Assembly: GCA_002450075.1 (NCBI GenBank)
Contig: DJYJ01000044.1
Coordinates: 27,285-58,775, forward strand
Direction of reading: 5' to 3'
Source: Clostridiales bacterium UBA6981
Lineage (GTDB): Bacteria > Bacillota > Clostridia > Oscillospirales > Oscillospiraceae
Length of the DNA: 31,491 bases
The translations under genes and the position numbers were made by a program. The notes under the pieces were generated by a model, which was not told the DNA's origin, did not search any database, and was given only the letters and a program-made list of their open reading frames with translations. Position 1 is the stretch's first letter, and each line of letters starts with the position of its first letter. This document shows positions 23,599 through 30,534 of this stretch, one piece after another.

Positions 23599-23637
23599 AT
23601 CCAAATACCAATATCGCATGTTAATACATGGTTGGAT
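23599..23637 (+). promoter_or_regulatory. Structured ftsZ leader (nested inverted repeats)
   Basis: ATCCAA (23599-23604) pairs with TTGGAT (23632-23637). Inside, either CCA (23608-23610) pairs with TGG (23629-23631), or CATGT (23617-23621) pairs with ACATG (23626-23630) around TAAT. The two inner pairings partly exclude each other. The structure begins a few bases after the predicted transcript start and ends 8 bases before the Shine-Dalgarno GGGAGG. Confidence 0.45.
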
Positions 23638-23657
23638 AAATACAGGGAGGCAGCAAC

Positions 23658-24827
23658 ATGGATTTTAAAGCAGAAACCGGTCCTGAAAACGTTGTTACGT
23701 TAAAAGTCATTGGTGTCGGCGGCGCCGGCAACAATGTTGTCAACAGAATGGTCAAATCCGGCACCCAGGGTGTCGAGTTTATTGCGATCAACACCGATAA
23801 GCAGGCGCTGAGCGTCTCCAATGCGGATCAGAAGATCCAGATCGGTGAGAAGATGACGCACGGCCAGGGCGCCGGCTCCGATCCCGAGATCGGCAAGCGC
23901 TCCGCCGAGGAGAGCCGCAACGACATCGCCAAGGCTCTGGAGAACGCGGACATGGTCTTTATCACCGCCGGCATGGGCGGCGGCACCGGAACCGGCGCGG
24001 CTCCCACGGTGGCCGAGCTTGCGCGCGAAGCGGGCATCCTCACGGTCGGCGTTGTGACCAAGCCCTTCAAGTTCGAGGGCAAACGCCGCATGGATCAGGC
24101 AAACGCCGGCATCCAGGAGTTGCTCGGCAAGGTCGACTCCCTCCTGATCATTCCCAATGACAGACTGAAATTCGCTACCGACCAGAAGATCACGCTCGCC
24201 AATGCTTTTGAGATCGCGGACGATGTTCTGCACCAGGCTGTCACCAGCATTTCCGATCTCATCAAGAACACGGGCTTCATCAATCTCGACTTTGCGGACG
24301 TCACCTGCATCATGAAGAACGCAGGCTTCGCTCACATGGGAGTCGGACATGCTGCCGGCAAGGGCAAGGCCGAAGAGGCCGCCCGTATGGCCGTTGCGAG
24401 CCCCCTGATGGAGACCTCCATCAACGGCGCGCATGGCGTTCTCATCAACATCACCGGTTCCGAGGATATGGGGCTGGACGACATCGAGTCCGCCGCCAGC
24501 CTCGTTCAGGAAGCCGCGCATCCGGATGCCAACATCATCTTCGGTGCGACCTTCGATCCGACGATGGAAGACGAGATCCGCGTTACCGTTATCGCCACGG
24601 GCTTTGACGAGAATGCTCCGACCACTGCCGCAACGGCTGCTTCCGTTGCTCCGGTACGTCCGGTCCCCGTCAGAGAGAAGTCGCAGGGCCTCTTCACCGG
24701 CGCTGTGGAAAAGGCCGCTGCGCCTGTCACGCCCGCGCCCGTCAATCCCGCCCCTGCCGCCGCACCCGCAGAGGAGCAGGAAGAGGATCCGTTCGACAGT
24801 ATTTTCAAGATCTTCAATTCCAAATAA
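23658..24827 (+). CDS. ftsZ: Cell division protein FtsZ
   Basis: This 389-residue tubulin homolog has the GTP-binding GGAGNNVVNR near the N-terminus, the tubulin signature GGGTGTG (107-113) and the T7 loop NLDFADV that completes the GTPase site of the next subunit. A Pro/Ala-rich linker (about 325-375) leads to an acidic and hydrophobic tip ending EEDPFDSIFKIFNSK. FtsZ polymerises into the Z ring. The tip is not the classic DIPxFLR peptide. There is no ftsA upstream. GGGAGG lies 6 bases before the ATG; the gene has its own promoter and ends in a strong terminator. Confidence 0.98.
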   Translation: MDFKAETGPENVVTLKVIGVGGAGNNVVNRMVKSGTQGVEFIAINTDKQALSVSNADQKIQIGEKMTHGQGAGSDPEIGKRSAEESRNDIAKALENADMVFITAGMGGGTGTGAAPTVAELAREAGILTVGVVTKPFKFEGKRRMDQANAGIQELLGKVDSLLIIPNDRLKFATDQKITLANAFEIADDVLHQAVTSISDLIKNTGFINLDFADVTCIMKNAGFAHMGVGHAAGKGKAEEAARMAVASPLMETSINGAHGVLINITGSEDMGLDDIESAASLVQEAAHPDANIIFGATFDPTMEDEIRVTVIATGFDENAPTTAATAASVAPVRPVPVREKSQGLFTGAVEKAAAPVTPAPVNPAPAAAPAEEQEEDPFDSIFKIFNSK

Positions 24828-24841
24828 ATCAGTATCAATTG

Positions 24842-24873
24842 ACCGCCGGGACGACATGTCCCGGCGGTTTTTT
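24842..24873 (+). terminator. Intrinsic terminator of ftsZ
   Basis: CCGCCGGGAC (24843-24852) and GTCCCGGCGG (24858-24867) form a perfect 10-bp GC-rich stem with a 5-base loop, followed by six T. This ends the dcw cluster 15 bp after the ftsZ stop. Confidence 0.95.
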
Positions 24874-24883
24874 GCTATAAGGC

Positions 24884-24911
24884 AAAAAGCGCGGATCGCG
24901 TCCGCGCTTTT
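24884..24911 (-). terminator. Terminator of the csoR-like gene (probably bidirectional)
   Basis: AAAAGCGCGGA (24885-24895) and TCCGCGCTTTT (24901-24911) are perfect inverted arms with loop TCGCG. On the minus strand the stem ends in a run of T (TTTTT read 24888-24884), 5 bp after the stop of the metal sensor gene. It faces the ftsZ terminator and could also catch read-through from that side. Confidence 0.85.
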
Positions 24912-24915
24912 CGTT

Positions 24916-25263
24916 TTACATGAATTTGTCGATCGCCTCGTTGAGTGCCTGCAGTTGTTCACCGGCGGATTGGTCGTCGGAAATACAGTGCTCGAGGTGA
25001 TCCTTCAAGATGACCTTGGCCGTGCTGCCGAGTGCAGAGCGGACCGCCGCCAGTTGGACCAATACCTCGGTGCAGTCCCGGCCATCCTCGATCATGCGCT
25101 TGACAGATTCCAAATGACCGATCGCACGGGAAAGGCGGTTGAGGACCGCTTTTGTCTGAGTGTGGGAGTGCGTGTGGGTGTGGCCTTCAATATGATTGCC
25201 GTCAAGGTGATGGGCGTGCATGACGCCGTCGCCGTGATCGTGATAATAGATTTCGTCGCTCAT
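24916..25263 (-). CDS. CsoR/RcnR family metal-sensing repressor with His-rich N-terminus
   Basis: This 115-residue all-helical regulator belongs to the DUF156 (CsoR/RcnR) family, with core VLNRLSRAIGHLESVKRMIEDGRDC. It carries the Cys-His-Cys triad Cys64, His89 and Cys93, whose 25- and 4-residue spacing equals that of Cu(I)-sensing CsoR (Cys36, His61, Cys65 in Mycobacterium). An unusual 35-residue N-terminal extension holds about ten histidines (HDH, HAHH, HTHTHSH), which may buffer or sense metal. Such proteins repress metal efflux genes and are released by metal. No copper or nickel exporter is adjacent, so the target is elsewhere. GAGGAAAAC precedes the ATG. The metal is an inference. Confidence 0.88.
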   Translation of the reverse strand: MSDEIYYHDHGDGVMHAHHLDGNHIEGHTHTHSHTQTKAVLNRLSRAIGHLESVKRMIEDGRDCTEVLVQLAAVRSALGSTAKVILKDHLEHCISDDQSAGEQLQALNEAIDKFM

Positions 25264-25292
25264 GATGTTTTCCTCATATTATTGTTTTTGTT

Positions 25293-25321
25293 ATTTTACA
25301 TCAAATCAATAAAAATCGCAA
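25293..25321 (-). promoter_or_regulatory. Promoter of the csoR-like gene
   Basis: On the minus strand -35 TTGCGA (25321-25316) and -10 TAAAAT (25298-25293) are 17 bp apart. The -10 ends 29 bp before the start codon. The leader is very AT-rich; I see no clear G-tract CsoR-type operator. Confidence 0.6.
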
Positions 25322-25325
25322 GCGG

Positions 25326-25907
25326 TCAGCGTGTGAAGGCATCCGCCCATTGGCGAAGAGCCGTAATGTGGTTGGCATCAAGCTCGCACGGAACGTCGAG
25401 CAGCAGCGTGTCGGCATCCGCTTCGAGCGCGGAGTAAAGCTTGGCCGCAAACGCGGTACAGCGTTCGCCTAGCCCGAGAAAACCGCGCATCAGCTCTGCC
25501 TCCTCAAACGGCCTGAGGATCCCGACGCAGGGAACGGGAGAGGAGAGGAAAGCGGAAAGCGCCTCGCGAAACTGTGGGATCACGAGTTCAAAGCCGCCGA
25601 TCGTATCCAATACGGTAAAAGGATAATACGGCGCTTCCTGCAGCAGCCGAACGGCTTCTGATCGAAAGACCTCGTTATCGGTTTTAGGCGGGACAACGGT
25701 CATATCCAGGAAACGTGCACCGGTAAACCCCTCAACGGCAGCGGCAGCAGTCGGAAACAGATCAAGCCCGAGCAGGGTGCCGTCTTCGCCGACGGCCTGC
25801 TCTGTAATAAAGCCGCCCGCAGACGCAAGGCTCTCGCCGAGCTCACGCAGGATCATCTCCCGGCATCCGGCGGAGGAAGAACAGCAGAAGAACAGCTTCT
25901 TTTGCAT
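25326..25907 (-). CDS. THEP1-like (nucleoside-triphosphatase family) protein with degenerate P-loop
   Basis: This protein has 193 residues. The middle and C-terminal parts resemble THEP1-type NTPases (PF03266): GGFITEQ near 31-37, a DNEVFRSEAVRLL helix, then LDTIGGFELVIPQFREAL (100-117) where THEP1 has LDEIGGFEL, and PCVGILRP. The segment that should be the GxxGxGKT P-loop reads CCSSSAGCREM (8-18) and lacks both the Lys and the Gly pattern, and the Walker B Glu is Thr102. It probably no longer binds or hydrolyses NTP in the usual way. I chose the ATG at 25907, with GAGGTG 5 bases upstream, over the ATG at 25925. It ends just before the csoR-like promoter. The family call is moderate; function unknown. 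Confidence 0.65.
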   Translation of the reverse strand: MQKKLFFCCSSSAGCREMILRELGESLASAGGFITEQAVGEDGTLLGLDLFPTAAAAVEGFTGARFLDMTVVPPKTDNEVFRSEAVRLLQEAPYYPFTVLDTIGGFELVIPQFREALSAFLSSPVPCVGILRPFEEAELMRGFLGLGERCTAFAAKLYSALEADADTLLLDVPCELDANHITALRQWADAFTR

Positions 25908-25931
25908 AAGAACACCTCGTTTCAAGAAACA

Positions 25932-25960
25932 AGTATATCGTCTTCCGCGGCGAAAGTAAA
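25932..25960 (-). promoter_or_regulatory. Promoter of the THEP1-like gene
   Basis: On the minus strand -35 TTTACT (25960-25955) and -10 TATACT (25937-25932) are 17 bp apart. They lie 24 bp upstream of the chosen start codon. Confidence 0.5.
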
Positions 25961-26003
25961 GAAGACGAAAAGATGCAAAGTAAGGGGAGCGGTGAAAAAA
26001 CTC

Positions 26004-26032
26004 TTTCTTTTATGTCGGGAAAGGTGTATAGT
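26004..26032 (+). promoter_or_regulatory. Weak candidate promoter of the acyltransferase-ligase unit
   Basis: A good -10, TATAGT (26027-26032), lies 48 bp before the start codon. The best -35 at 17 bp is TTTCTT (26004-26009), a poor match, so the promoter may be weak, activated, or use another sigma factor. Confidence 0.35.
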
Positions 26033-26080
26033 GAAAAAGCCGTACAAAAATTTTAAGTTTTAAATGGGAGAAACACAGAA

Positions 26081-26968
26081 ATGGCAAAGACAAAGAGAAG
26101 ATGGGGCGACAGACGGGACGGACGCTGGGTCAGAGATGTGACAGGTCTTCAGTGCGTGATGACGAACCTGATGCCGAACCGGACCGACTGCGAGGTCTGC
26201 CTGTCCGACAAGTTCGACGTGACCGAGCTTGTGAAGTATCTTGACGAGAAGAACGCCTCTCATCCCGACTATAAAACGACGCTGTTCCACTGCATCCTGG
26301 TCGCGGTGGCCAGAATGATCCGCGAGCGGAATTATCTCAATCGCTTTATCCAGGGCAGACGCACCTATGAGCGCGACGAGATCACGTTGAGCTTTGTGGC
26401 CAAGCGCCGCTTTGCCGACGGCGCGGACGAAGCGTTGATGGTGCTAAACGCGAAGGACGACGACACGCTCGACACGGTAAGCCGCCGGATCGTCGGCGAT
26501 ATCCGCGAGACGAGAAAGAGCGAGCACTCCACCGGTGGGATCGACTCGGCTGTCGACGCGTTTGCCAAGATCCCGCGGCTGCTTCTGATGTTTGCGATCC
26601 GTGTGATACGCTGGCTCGATTTCTGGGGTCTTGTCCCGCGCGCACTGACGGACGGCGACCCGAATTATACGACCGTTCTGCTCAGCAATCTCGGCAGCAT
26701 CAAATGCCCGGCGGTGTATCATCATCTCAACAACTATGGCACGAACAGCATCATGGTCACGATCGGAACACTGCATAAGGAAGAGCTGATCATGGAGGAC
26801 GGCACAAAGCAGGTGCGCGACGTGGTGGACTTTTGCGCCACACTTGACGAGCGCATCGCTGACGGTTTTTATTTTGCGCGCAGTCTGAAACTGATCCGCC
26901 ATATCTTTGCCCATCCGGAAATGCTTGACAAGCCCATCGGTGAGCCGAGCGGCTTTGAATACAAATAA
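26081..26968 (+). CDS. E2-like acyltransferase-fold protein (2-oxoacid dehydrogenase acyltransferase family), no lipoyl domain
   Basis: This 295-residue protein resembles the catalytic core of 2-oxoacid dehydrogenase E2 and chloramphenicol acetyltransferase. The recognisable parts are a TLFHCILVAVARMI helix and an extended YTTVLLSNLGSIKCPAVYHHL strand region. The end motif is LDERIADGFYFARSL. In active E2 enzymes this last motif is S/TxDHRxxDG with catalytic His; here the His position is Glu257, while Asp261-Gly262 are kept. No lipoyl or subunit-binding domain is present and no E1 or E3 gene is nearby. It is followed after 17 bp by an AMP-forming ligase, so it may act on, or bind, the acyl product of that enzyme. 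GGGAG lies 10 bases before the ATG. Substrate unknown; the family call is fairly firm. Confidence 0.78.
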   Translation: MAKTKRRWGDRRDGRWVRDVTGLQCVMTNLMPNRTDCEVCLSDKFDVTELVKYLDEKNASHPDYKTTLFHCILVAVARMIRERNYLNRFIQGRRTYERDEITLSFVAKRRFADGADEALMVLNAKDDDTLDTVSRRIVGDIRETRKSEHSTGGIDSAVDAFAKIPRLLLMFAIRVIRWLDFWGLVPRALTDGDPNYTTVLLSNLGSIKCPAVYHHLNNYGTNSIMVTIGTLHKEELIMEDGTKQVRDVVDFCATLDERIADGFYFARSLKLIRHIFAHPEMLDKPIGEPSGFEYK

Positions 26969-26985
26969 GCAGGGAGAAAACTGAA

Positions 26986-28728
26986 ATGGAACAAATCACC
27001 GCTAAAACGCCCTGGGCAGGCCATACCGAGGATATTCCGCTGCATCTGGCGTATTTTGAAGGCTCCATGTTCGACGCCGTCAAAAAGGCGGCCGAGCAGT
27101 ATCCGGAGTACACGGCCTTTACCTTTATGGGAAAGTCGACAAATTATAAGACGCTGATCGGCGAGATCGAGAAATGCGCCAGAGCGCTCAAGACGATCGG
27201 TGTACGGGAAAACGACAAGGTTACGATCGCACTGCCGAACTGCCCGCAGGCGATCTATATGTTCTATGCCGTCAACCTTGTCGGTGCGATCGCCAATATG
27301 GTCCATCCGCTCTCTGCCGAAAAGGAGATCGAGTTTTATCTCAATGAATCGGAGAGCGTGACGGCGATCACACTTGACCAGTTTTACCACAAATTTGAGA
27401 GCATCCGCAGCAACACCAAGGTCGTCAACATTATCATTGCAAGCGTCAAAGACGCACTTGCGCAGCCGCTCAAGGCCGGTTATATGCTGACGGAAGGCCG
27501 GAAGATCCGCAAGATCCCCAAGGAGGCGCCGGTCATCCGCTGGAACGAGTTCATGCGCCTGTCCAGGGCCTGCTTTTACACCTACAAGGTCGAGCGCAGG
27601 GGAGAAGACCCGGCTGTCATCCTGTATTCCGGCGGTACGACCGGCAAGACCAAGGGCATCGTGCTGACGAACAAAAACTTCAACGCACTCGGCACCCAGA
27701 TCATCGCGACCAACCCGATGTTCCGTGCGGGCGACAAGATGCTGTCCGCCATGCCGATGTTCCACGGCTTCGGACTCGGCGTATGCATCCACTCGATGCT
27801 GCAGAGCGCGGGCTGCTGCATTCTGATCCCGCGCGTCAACCCCAAGGACTATGCCAAGCAGGTCGTGAAAAACCGCTGCAACTTTATTGCCGGCGTGCCG
27901 ACGCTTTATGAGGCGATGCTGCGCATGAAGAGCATGGAGAACGCGGACCTGAGCAGTCTGAAGGGTGTGTTCTCGGGCGGCGACTCGCTGTCCGTCGAGC
28001 TGAAGAAAAAGTTTGACAAATTCCTTTATGACCACAACGCGGCCATCCAGGTGCGCGAGGGCTACGGCACGACCGAGACCGTCACAGCCTGCTGTCTGAC
28101 GCCGCCGCATATGTTCAAGGAGGGGAGCATCGGCGTCCCGTTCCCGGATACCTACATAAAAATCGTCGAGCCCGGCACGGACCGTGAGCTTCCTTACGGC
28201 GAAGAGGGCGAGATCCTGCTCGCCGGCCCGACGGTGATGAAGGAATATATGAATCATCCCGACGAGACGGCACAGACACTGCGCCATCACCCGGACGGAT
28301 TGACCTGGGTCTATACGGGAGACCTCGGCACGATGGACGAGGAGGGCTTTGTCTATTTCCGCGGCAGAGCCAAACGGATGATCATTTCCTCCGGCTATAA
28401 CGTCTATCCCGGTCAGCTTGAAAATATCCTTGACGCGCATGAGCTCGTGCAGATGAGCTGCGTCATCGGCGTGCCGGATCCCTATAAGATGCAGAAGGTC
28501 AAAGCCTTCGTCAAGCTGGCGGCGGGTGTCCCGGCAAACGAAGAGACGAAGCAGACGCTGATGGCATACTGCAAAAAGAACATAGCGAAATACGCGATGC
28601 CGTATGATATCGAATTCCGCGAGGATATGCCCAAGACGCTCGTCGGCAAGGTCGCCTACCGTGAGCTTGAGGAACAGGAGCTGCAGAAAATCAAAGCTGC
28701 GGAAGAAAAAGAAACGGTCACACAGTGA
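26986..28728 (+). CDS. AMP-forming acyl-CoA synthetase/ligase (ANL superfamily)
   Basis: This 580-residue ANL-superfamily enzyme has an ATP-binding P-loop LYSGGTTGKTKG (about 214-225), GYGTTET (motif A5), YTGDLGTMDEEGFVYFRGRAKRMI (A7-A8 hinge), YNVYPGQLENIL and a C-terminal PKTLVGKV containing the adenylation Lys555. All expected catalytic residues are there, so it should activate a carboxylic acid as acyl-AMP and usually transfer it to CoA. The segment between the P-loop and A5 suggests a fatty or branched-chain acid, but specificity cannot be read from sequence. It follows the E2-like gene after 17 bp with AGGGAG upstream, and ends at a terminator, so the two form a closed unit. Confidence 0.92.
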   Translation: MEQITAKTPWAGHTEDIPLHLAYFEGSMFDAVKKAAEQYPEYTAFTFMGKSTNYKTLIGEIEKCARALKTIGVRENDKVTIALPNCPQAIYMFYAVNLVGAIANMVHPLSAEKEIEFYLNESESVTAITLDQFYHKFESIRSNTKVVNIIIASVKDALAQPLKAGYMLTEGRKIRKIPKEAPVIRWNEFMRLSRACFYTYKVERRGEDPAVILYSGGTTGKTKGIVLTNKNFNALGTQIIATNPMFRAGDKMLSAMPMFHGFGLGVCIHSMLQSAGCCILIPRVNPKDYAKQVVKNRCNFIAGVPTLYEAMLRMKSMENADLSSLKGVFSGGDSLSVELKKKFDKFLYDHNAAIQVREGYGTTETVTACCLTPPHMFKEGSIGVPFPDTYIKIVEPGTDRELPYGEEGEILLAGPTVMKEYMNHPDETAQTLRHHPDGLTWVYTGDLGTMDEEGFVYFRGRAKRMIISSGYNVYPGQLENILDAHELVQMSCVIGVPDPYKMQKVKAFVKLAAGVPANEETKQTLMAYCKKNIAKYAMPYDIEFREDMPKTLVGKVAYRELEEQELQKIKAAEEKETVTQ

Positions 28729-28729
28729 G

Positions 28730-28766
28730 CAAAAAGGAAAAGCTCAACACGGGCTTTTCCTTTTTG
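28730..28766. terminator. Bidirectional intrinsic terminator between the ligase gene and sigK
   Basis: AAAAAGGAAAAGC (28731-28743) and GCTTTTCCTTTTT (28753-28765) form a 13-bp stem, extended by a C-G pair at 28730/28766, with a 9-base loop. The A-rich 5' arm and T-rich 3' arm give a T run on both strands. It can therefore terminate the ligase operon (plus) and sigK (minus), which converge here. Confidence 0.9.
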
Positions 28767-28799
28767 TGCTGTATGAGGAACTTTTGAGGGCAAATAACG

Positions 28800-29486
28800 T
28801 CAATCTGATCGAAGAGCCCGGCGCAGCTTTTCAAGCGCGCGCTTTTCGATACGCGAGACGTAGGAGCGGCTGATATGACAGAGCTGTGCGGTTTCCCGCT
28901 GGGTGCGCGGCTCCTGCCCGTCAAGCCCGTAGCGGAGCGTGATGATCTTCGCCTCGCGCTCATCAAGCGTTGTACGGATCGCGCGATGCAGCTGGACGGA
29001 GAGCTCCCCCTCACAGATCTTCTCATCGAGATCCTCGTCAAGCGCAACAACATCGAGAAGCGAGAGCGAACCGAGATCGCCGTCGGTATCGATCGCATCG
29101 GAGAGGCTGACGTCACCGGCAGATTTGCGGCGGCTGCGAAAGTACATGAGGATCTCGTTTTCGATGCAGCGGCTGGCATAGGTTGTAAGACGCACGCCTT
29201 TATTCCGCTGATAGGTATTGATCCCCTTGATAAGGCCGATCGTACCGATCGAGATCAGATCGTCCGCATCCTCGGCCTGAGTATAGTATTTTTTGATGAT
29301 ATGCGCCACAAGGCGCAGATTATGTTCAACGAGCTCGTTGCGCGCGGCGAGATCCCCCTGCTCCCAGCGAGCAAGGCAATCCGCCTCTTCTTCACGGCTG
29401 AGCGGCTTTGGAAAGGAATCACCCGGCATGATGCGCAGCATGAAAAACAGACTGTTCATCAGCAGCCAGAATGCAGTTTCGATCAT
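28800..29486 (-). CDS. sigK: RNA polymerase sporulation sigma factor SigK
   Basis: This 228-residue sigma-70 family protein has a hydrophobic N-terminal pro-sequence (IETAFWLLMNSLFFML) and the SigK-like start of the mature part, FPKPLSREEE. Region 2 (NELVEHNLRLVAHIIKKYY...DLISIGTIGLIKGI) includes the -10 recognition part LTTYASRCIENEILMYFRS. Region 4 has a helix-turn-helix near the C-terminus (ETAQLCHISRSYVSRIEKRALEKL). SigK drives late mother-cell genes for coat and cortex after pro-sequence cleavage. The gene is uninterrupted: no skin-like element. The ATG at 29486 has GAGGTG 8 bases upstream; the frame is open to 29600, but that extension is not SigK-like. SigE is the alternative, but the FPKPLS start and the lack of spoIIGA favour SigK. 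Confidence 0.92.
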   Translation of the reverse strand: MIETAFWLLMNSLFFMLRIMPGDSFPKPLSREEEADCLARWEQGDLAARNELVEHNLRLVAHIIKKYYTQAEDADDLISIGTIGLIKGINTYQRNKGVRLTTYASRCIENEILMYFRSRRKSAGDVSLSDAIDTDGDLGSLSLLDVVALDEDLDEKICEGELSVQLHRAIRTTLDEREAKIITLRYGLDGQEPRTQRETAQLCHISRSYVSRIEKRALEKLRRALRSD

Positions 29487-29593
29487 TGTGCCATCACCTC
29501 GCTTCATCCTATTCCCGCGCGGCTCGTCTCCATTCCTGAAAAGTTGCCGGAAGTGGAGGAAAAGAGGGAGGAAGGCTGGATATGGCGGAAGAC

Positions 29594-29622
29594 TTGTCAT
29601 TTCGGCACAGGTGTGGTATAAT
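29594..29622 (+). promoter_or_regulatory. Strong sigma-A promoter of the VanY-like gene
   Basis: -35 TTGTCA (29594-29599) and a perfect -10 TATAAT (29617-29622) are exactly 17 bp apart. Transcription should begin near 29629. This makes the ATG at 29640 an unlikely start, because it would have no room for a ribosome binding site. Confidence 0.85.
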
Positions 29623-29663
29623 TATCAGCACGAATTTTGATGAAAGGCAGGGAAGACGGAAAG

Positions 29664-30506
29664 TTGAGAAAAAGAATGCGGAAAAACAAGCTCGCATGGA
29701 TCCTGATGACAGCTGTTCTGTGCCTGCTTTTATATTCGATCGTCGTCATGCGAAGTGACAACCGAGTCTCAGTCATTGTAGGCGGAACGGATGGCGCGTT
29801 CATCCAGTCTGACGGACTTACGTATGCCGACCCGAATGCCGTGACGGAGACGCCGGAGCCGACGGTCGACATCTGGCCGGATATCGATATCACACAAACA
29901 CAGTATACGATGGTGCGTGACGGCAGCCCGCTGAGCGTAGCCTGGGCGCCGGACTGTGAAAAGGTCAGCGGGACGAACAATCAGCTGTTTGACGTCAACG
30001 CGCTGCCCTATCTTGAAAAGATGCTGGAGGACTGCCGTGCAGCCGGCTTTACGATCTATGTGACGGCCGCGTATCGCTCCTATTCCTATCAGAACAACCT
30101 TTTCAACAGCAAAGCCAGCCAGATCGCGGCAGGAATGGGACTCACGGGAAAAGACTCCTATCTGGATCCCAAGTATCAGGAAGCTGCCGAGGAGGCCAAA
30201 AAGATCGTTATGTTCCCAGGCACCAGCGAGCATCAGCTCGGGCTTGCGGTCGATCTGATGGACAAGAACTATTCCTATCTCGTGTATGAAAACATGGATC
30301 AGGAGATGTTTGCCTGGCTCGACGCGCACTGCGCGGAGTATGGCTTTATCAAGCGTTATCCGACGCGCAAGCTGCTGCTGACCGGGTGGGACGAGCCCTG
30401 GCATTATCGCTACGTCGGCAAGGAGGCTGCAACCTTCATCATGGAGCACGGACTGTGCTATGAGGAATTCTACGCGCACTATGATCCGAGCTTTACCTAC
30501 GGCTGA
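29664..30506 (+). CDS. Membrane-anchored D-alanyl-D-alanine carboxypeptidase (VanY/M15B family)
   Basis: This 280-residue protein has a basic N-terminus and a single signal-anchor helix (LAWILMTAVLCLLLYSIVVM). A short linker rich in Thr/Pro/Glu leads to the extracytoplasmic M15B peptidase domain. Zinc and catalytic motifs are present: SEHQLGLAVD with His190 and Asp197, and EPWHYRYVG with His247; YVTAAYRSYSYQ is also typical. It would trim the terminal D-Ala from peptidoglycan pentapeptides. Single chromosomal VanY-like enzymes are common in Clostridia and do not imply glycopeptide resistance; no vanH, vanA or vanX is nearby. I chose the TTG at 29664, 8 bases after AGGGAAG. ATG codons at 29640 and 29676 are possible. 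It is divergent from sigK. Confidence 0.88.
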   Translation: MRKRMRKNKLAWILMTAVLCLLLYSIVVMRSDNRVSVIVGGTDGAFIQSDGLTYADPNAVTETPEPTVDIWPDIDITQTQYTMVRDGSPLSVAWAPDCEKVSGTNNQLFDVNALPYLEKMLEDCRAAGFTIYVTAAYRSYSYQNNLFNSKASQIAAGMGLTGKDSYLDPKYQEAAEEAKKIVMFPGTSEHQLGLAVDLMDKNYSYLVYENMDQEMFAWLDAHCAEYGFIKRYPTRKLLLTGWDEPWHYRYVGKEAATFIMEHGLCYEEFYAHYDPSFTYG

Positions 30507-30534
30507 TGTGACGAAAAGAGAGAGAAAAAAACAC

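Noticed and set aside
23700..24962. Minus-strand open frame of 420 codons opposite ftsZ.
   Set aside because: It is a mirror of ftsZ codon bias, runs through the ftsZ terminator and has no family features.
24433..25437. Plus-strand open frame of 334 codons spanning the end of ftsZ and the csoR-like gene.
   Set aside because: It crosses two terminators and is antisense to the metal sensor; the His-rich and Cys/His triad reading on the minus strand is clearly the real one.
26869..28440. Minus-strand open frame of 523 codons opposite the AMP ligase.
   Set aside because: The opposite strand encodes a complete ANL enzyme with all motifs; this antisense frame has no recognisable domain and starts without a Shine-Dalgarno site.
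28800..29600. Longer SigK starting upstream near 29600.
   Set aside because: The extra 38 residues are unlike any SigK pro-sequence and lack a ribosome binding site, whereas the ATG at 29486 has GAGGTG at the right distance.
29664..30506. VanY-like gene considered as part of a glycopeptide resistance locus.
   Set aside because: No vanRS, vanH, vanA/B or vanX genes are nearby and similar single D,D-carboxypeptidases are widespread in Clostridia.
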